From JACRBK01 sp964427955 (GTDB lineage: Bacteria > Chloroflexota > Anaerolineae > Aggregatilineales > Aggregatilineaceae), in NCBI GenBank assembly GCA_964427955.1, contig CAYRWY010000260.1, forward strand, positions 1 to 8,326: DNA of 8,326 nt, in the 5' to 3' direction. A program made the position numbers and the translations under genes. How positions within the stretch are numbered: the stretch's first letter is position 1; every line of letters begins with the position of its first letter. The notes under the pieces were generated by a model. The model searched no databases. It saw nothing but the letters and a program-made list of their open reading frames with translations, and had not been told where the DNA came from. Positions 6,039-8,326 of this stretch are shown piece by piece.

Positions 6039-7100
6039 TTAGGGGGCCGCCGTCACCGTGCCGAGATACAGGTCCCTGGACACCTGTCGCAGTTCTCCGC
6101 TTGCCAGGTCGAGCTTATATGTTCCCCCTACCGTGACCCCCGCCAACAGCAGGGCACTGTCGCCATCGATAAACGCCAGCGGCTGGTAGCGCGACGGGCC
6201 GGGCGCTAACACCGCCGTCTGCGTCTGATCGACCAGATCGACCAGCACCACCACGTATTCGTCGGGCGACTGGGTGTCGGCGCTGCTGTAGGCCGCAAAC
6301 GTCCCGGTGTTGTTCACGATCAGATCGCCTGCATAAGCGAAGTTCAAATTCGGCGGATCGATGCTGATGTCCGCGCCGGTCGGCAGGTCCCAGATGTGCA
6401 GCGCGAATGGCCCGATGCCCTGAATGCCTTCCAGCCGGGCGAAGAGGCGACCATCCGCCGACACCGCCGCGCCGCACGCGCAGTCCGGTTCGTCACCCAG
6501 GGGATAAAAGGCTTCGTCCAGCAGATTGTAGAGCGCCACGTGGCTGTAGACCCGGTACGGGTCTTCGGGCGGTTCGGCGGGATAGGCGGCGTCGTAGAAA
6601 AACTCGGTCATGCTGTTGCTCAACGCCAGCGGGAACAGTTCCAGCGCATCGCCCGGCGTGGAGATCGGCAGTTGGCGCAGATCGCTCCCATCCGCCCAGG
6701 CAGCATAGGCCTGCGACACCCCGTCCTGGCTGACCGTCACCCAGGCAATCGACTGTCCATCCGGCGCCACGACCCATCGCAGCGACCGCGTATCGACGGC
6801 CCGCCGGATGAAGGGATGCGGCTCCAGCGTGCCATCGGGATTGGCCTGCATGATCGCGCCGGTGCGGGCTTTCTCGTAGATGACCGCGTTCCCGACCAGG
6901 GTGAACTGCTGCCCGCTTTCCACGTTGACCACCGTGCTCAAACCGCTCAGCGGGTCCATAAAATAGATTTTGGCCTCGCCGGTCTGGGGGTCCTGCTCCA
7001 AAAATACTTCGACGCGCAAGGAAGTGCCCGACTGCGCGCGCACAGCACATGGTACCGCCAGGAGCGCGACCAGTACCACCATCCAAGACAGCTTACGCAT
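6039..7100 (-). CDS. Secreted beta-propeller-like (TolB/WD40-type) hypothetical protein
   Basis: I do not recognise a specific family. The 353-residue product starts with a clear Sec signal peptide: MRKLSWM, a hydrophobic core (VVLVALLAVPCAV), then cleavage after AVRA at residue 22. The mature part has repeated beta-rich units like those of TolB/PD40 propellers: VAPDGQSIAWV (111-121), VSADGRLFARL (213-223), VNNTGTFAAYS (262-272) and YKLDLASGELRQV (328-340). A CAC motif (Cys207, Cys209) sits before one unit. Text-like phrases such as WADGSDLRQL resemble units that report values, but no catalytic residues are evident. The frame extends upstream to 7154, but the signal peptide begins at ATG 7100, where AAGGA is placed 8 bases before it, so that start was chosen. 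It is convergent with the peroxiredoxin gene. A role as an exported sensor or binding scaffold is only a guess. Confidence 0.82.
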   Translation of the reverse strand: MRKLSWMVVLVALLAVPCAVRAQSGTSLRVEVFLEQDPQTGEAKIYFMDPLSGLSTVVNVESGQQFTLVGNAVIYEKARTGAIMQANPDGTLEPHPFIRRAVDTRSLRWVVAPDGQSIAWVTVSQDGVSQAYAAWADGSDLRQLPISTPGDALELFPLALSNSMTEFFYDAAYPAEPPEDPYRVYSHVALYNLLDEAFYPLGDEPDCACGAAVSADGRLFARLEGIQGIGPFALHIWDLPTGADISIDPPNLNFAYAGDLIVNNTGTFAAYSSADTQSPDEYVVVLVDLVDQTQTAVLAPGPSRYQPLAFIDGDSALLLAGVTVGGTYKLDLASGELRQVSRDLYLGTVTAAP

Positions 7101-7108
7101 CGCCCGCG

Positions 7109-7113
7109 TCCTT
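7109..7113 (-). promoter_or_regulatory. Ribosome binding site deciding the start of the secreted protein
   Basis: On the minus strand AAGGA lies 8 bases before ATG 7100. The longer in-frame start at 7154 would put 18 charged and polar residues before the signal peptide. This site therefore supports the shorter start. Confidence 0.7.
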
Positions 7114-7187
7114 CCCGGCCACGAGGGCCGCGATCTGCCGCATACGCCCGCCATAGTCCCTTGATTGTGCCCTGGTGTGAGAGCTGG

Positions 7188-7212
7188 AGCAAGTCAAACG
7201 TGAAAACTTGCT
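7188..7212. repeat. Inverted repeat in a divergent intergenic region, possible operator
   Basis: AGCAAGT (7188-7194) and ACTTGCT (7206-7212) are exact complements separated by 11 bases, so the arm centres are 18 bases apart. It lies between the starts of the secreted-protein gene (7100, minus) and the second methyltransferase (7352, plus). Spacing and symmetry fit a dimeric regulator site, but no regulator gene is in the window and chance is not excluded. Confidence 0.4.
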
Positions 7213-7252
7213 GAATTTGGCGCGCTCGGAATAGTGTACATGGCTCAGTTCG

Positions 7253-7261
7253 TGTTAAACT
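7253..7261 (+). promoter_or_regulatory. Candidate extended -10 promoter for the second methyltransferase
   Basis: TG-T-TAAACT has the TGn extension and matches the -10 consensus at 4 of 6 positions, within a local AT-rich patch. No good -35 is seen, which is tolerated by extended -10 promoters. Transcription would begin near 7268, just before the leader hairpin, about 84 bases from the start codon. Confidence 0.33.
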
Positions 7262-7276
7262 AGAGACAATTCCATG

Positions 7277-7301
7277 CTGCGGTGTTTCGGGCCGCAGTTT
7301 T
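7277..7301 (+). other. Terminator-like hairpin in the leader of the second methyltransferase gene
   Basis: CTGCGG (7277-7282) pairs with CCGCAG (7292-7297) around a 9-base loop, with a possible extra G-U pair, followed by TTTT, GG, then TTTT. There is no plus-strand gene upstream for it to terminate. It lies about 50 bases before the methyltransferase start, so it may be an attenuator or 5' stabilising hairpin. The stem is short and no alternative fold was found by eye. Confidence 0.4.
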
Positions 7302-7339
7302 GGTTTTGTGTCGCGTGCTGCGCATGTCAGCCTTTACGT

Positions 7340-7343
7340 AGGA
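7340..7343 (+). promoter_or_regulatory. Ribosome binding site deciding the second methyltransferase start
   Basis: AGGA lies 8 bases before ATG 7352. The longer in-frame ATG at 7274 has no such site, falls at the base of the leader hairpin, and would add a Cys/Trp/Phe-rich stretch unlike a methyltransferase N-terminus. The shorter start is preferred. Confidence 0.7.
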
Positions 7344-7351
7344 ACTCACTC

Positions 7352-8239
7352 ATGTCCGAACTTCCACCCCGCCCCGGTCAAGAGGCTCTAATCCGCGATG
7401 CTTATGCGACTGACGAGCATCTCGCCGTGCGCATTCGCACCCACGAGCTGTACAGCGAACCCAAGATCGACTTTCAAAAATGGGTGGTCAACATCATGCC
7501 CTGGCGCGGGGACGAATGGGTGCTGGACGTGGGTGCCGGGCCGGGGACGTACTTCGGCCTGGTGTGCGAGCGAATTCCTCAAGGGCAGTTGGTGGCCGGT
7601 GACCTGTCCGCCGGGATGTTGAAACGCAGCCAGCGGCATCCCCAGGCCGGGCGCATCCAGTTCGTCAACCTGGACGCGCAGCGGCTCCCGTTTCCTGATG
7701 GCACCTTCGACATCGTGCTGGCGAATCACATGCTCTACCACGTGCCGGAGATCGAGTGGGCGCTGGCCGAGATCAAGCGGGTGTTGAAGCAGACCGGCTG
7801 TCTGATCGCCGCGACCAACAGCGCCGACACGATGCCCGAACTGGATACTTTGACCCGCCGGGCCTGCACGCTGCTCGGCTTCCCCAAACAGGACATTCGC
7901 CCGCCCCACAATGCCTTTGCCCTGGAAAACGGCACCGTCTTGATGTCTCGCTACTTCCGCGCCGTGGCCCGCTACGATATCCCCAGCGCGCTGCACTTTC
8001 CCGAAGTCGAGCCGGTGCTGGCTTACCTCAACAGCACGCAGGCGCTGCGCGAGCCGCAGCTCCCCCCTGGTGTGACCTGGGATGAATTTATGGGCGTGAT
8101 GGAAAAACAGGTCACGCGCCTGATCCGGCACTTCGGCGAATTGCAGGTGCAAAAGCTGGCGGGCGTGCTGGTGGGGACAAACGGCGGCGGCTTTGCCGAG
8201 AATTTCCTGCGCCAGCTCGATCAGCTCAACCAGGGATAG
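7352..8239 (+). CDS. Class I SAM-dependent methyltransferase (Methyltransf_11 type)
   Basis: This 295-residue protein has a helical N-terminus (residues 1-50) before the SAM-binding core. Motif I is VLDVGAGPGTY (57-67, with Asp59 and the GxGxG-like turn), and the ribose-binding acidic residue is Asp84 in AGDLSAGML. Motif II is LDAQRLPFPDGTFDIVLANH (107-126), followed by MLYHVPE. The post-core motif is AEIKRVLKQTG (139-149), where the common KPGG is changed to KQTG. The final 130 residues carry a distinct region with an NAFALENG segment and a Trp/Phe-rich helix near VTWDEFMGVMEKQVTRLIRHFGEL (in part), probably the substrate lid. Only the SAM-binding core resembles the other methyltransferase in the window, so they are not a recent duplication. 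Substrate unknown. The TAG stop is followed by non-coding sequence with no clear terminator. Confidence 0.88.
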   Translation: MSELPPRPGQEALIRDAYATDEHLAVRIRTHELYSEPKIDFQKWVVNIMPWRGDEWVLDVGAGPGTYFGLVCERIPQGQLVAGDLSAGMLKRSQRHPQAGRIQFVNLDAQRLPFPDGTFDIVLANHMLYHVPEIEWALAEIKRVLKQTGCLIAATNSADTMPELDTLTRRACTLLGFPKQDIRPPHNAFALENGTVLMSRYFRAVARYDIPSALHFPEVEPVLAYLNSTQALREPQLPPGVTWDEFMGVMEKQVTRLIRHFGELQVQKLAGVLVGTNGGGFAENFLRQLDQLNQG

Positions 8240-8317
8240 TCCTCGTAGGGGCAACTCAGAACTGCCCAATAGGCGTCAACTTAAGCGTCTGCTCTTCTCT
8301 CAAAGAGAAAAAAACGG

Positions 8318-8326
8318 CCTCACCCC
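8318..8326. repeat. Probable beginning of a second copy of the palindromic repeat (cut by window end)
   Basis: The final nine bases, CCTCACCCC, are identical to the start of the 4313-4321 arm of the large palindrome, and as there they follow a protein gene in intergenic sequence. The stretch from 8240 to 8317 holds no gene. It contains a weak GGGCA/TGCCC stem (8249-8267) with no T-run. The repeat call depends on sequence beyond the window. Confidence 0.4.

Noticed and set aside
7101..7154. 18-residue N-terminal extension of the secreted protein
   Set aside because: It would bury the signal peptide, and AAGGA is well spaced before the ATG at 7100.
7274..7351. Cys/Trp-rich N-terminal extension of the second methyltransferase
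   Set aside because: It covers the leader hairpin, has no ribosome binding site, and the ATG at 7352 has a well-placed one.
8294..8316. TTCTCT-CAA-AGAGAA followed by A-run as a terminator
   Set aside because: On the plus strand the tail is A-rich rather than T-rich, and on the minus strand the T-run comes before the stem. The stem is also AT-rich and short.

Overview
The window is GC-rich DNA with long, well-separated bacterial genes. It most resembles a member of the Chloroflexota, perhaps Anaerolineae-like. That placement is an inference from the combined style: a PknB-type kinase with a proline-rich linker and an exported Ig-like domain, C/G-rich palindromic intergenic repeats, and several UbiE-like methyltransferases. 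No rRNA, tRNA, CRISPR array or transposase gene is visible.

Layout. Positions 1-285 hold the 3' end of rsgA (ribosome-assembly GTPase). Positions 365-2071 encode a membrane Ser/Thr protein kinase, followed after only 12 bases by glgB (2084-4276, glycogen branching enzyme). These two are probably co-transcribed. A 205-base gap (4277-4481) carries a large imperfect palindrome. A SAM-dependent methyltransferase (4482-5198, minus strand) is divergent from an AhpC-like peroxiredoxin (5302-6003, plus strand), which ends at a strong intrinsic terminator (6013-6034). A secreted beta-propeller-like protein (6039-7100, minus strand) converges on that terminator. It is divergent from a second methyltransferase (7352-8239, plus strand) across a 251-base region with an inverted repeat and a leader hairpin. 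The last bases look like the start of a second copy of the palindromic repeat.

Main result. The peroxiredoxin gene has an in-frame TGA (5548-5550) exactly where the peroxidatic cysteine codon belongs, in the context FTFV-TGA-PTEL. The reading frame is intact and typical of the family on both sides. A stem-loop with a GU-containing apical loop lies 17 bases after the TGA, a spacing expected for a bacterial SECIS element. TGA is an ordinary stop in four other genes here, so site-specific selenocysteine insertion is the best reading. The usual C-terminal resolving cysteine is replaced by methionine, so the enzyme must be recycled differently from standard two-cysteine AhpC. Ordinary gene calling would split or truncate this gene.

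The genes otherwise look like a mixed chromosomal neighbourhood: translation quality, kinase signalling linked to glycogen synthesis, and peroxide defence. They do not form one pathway.
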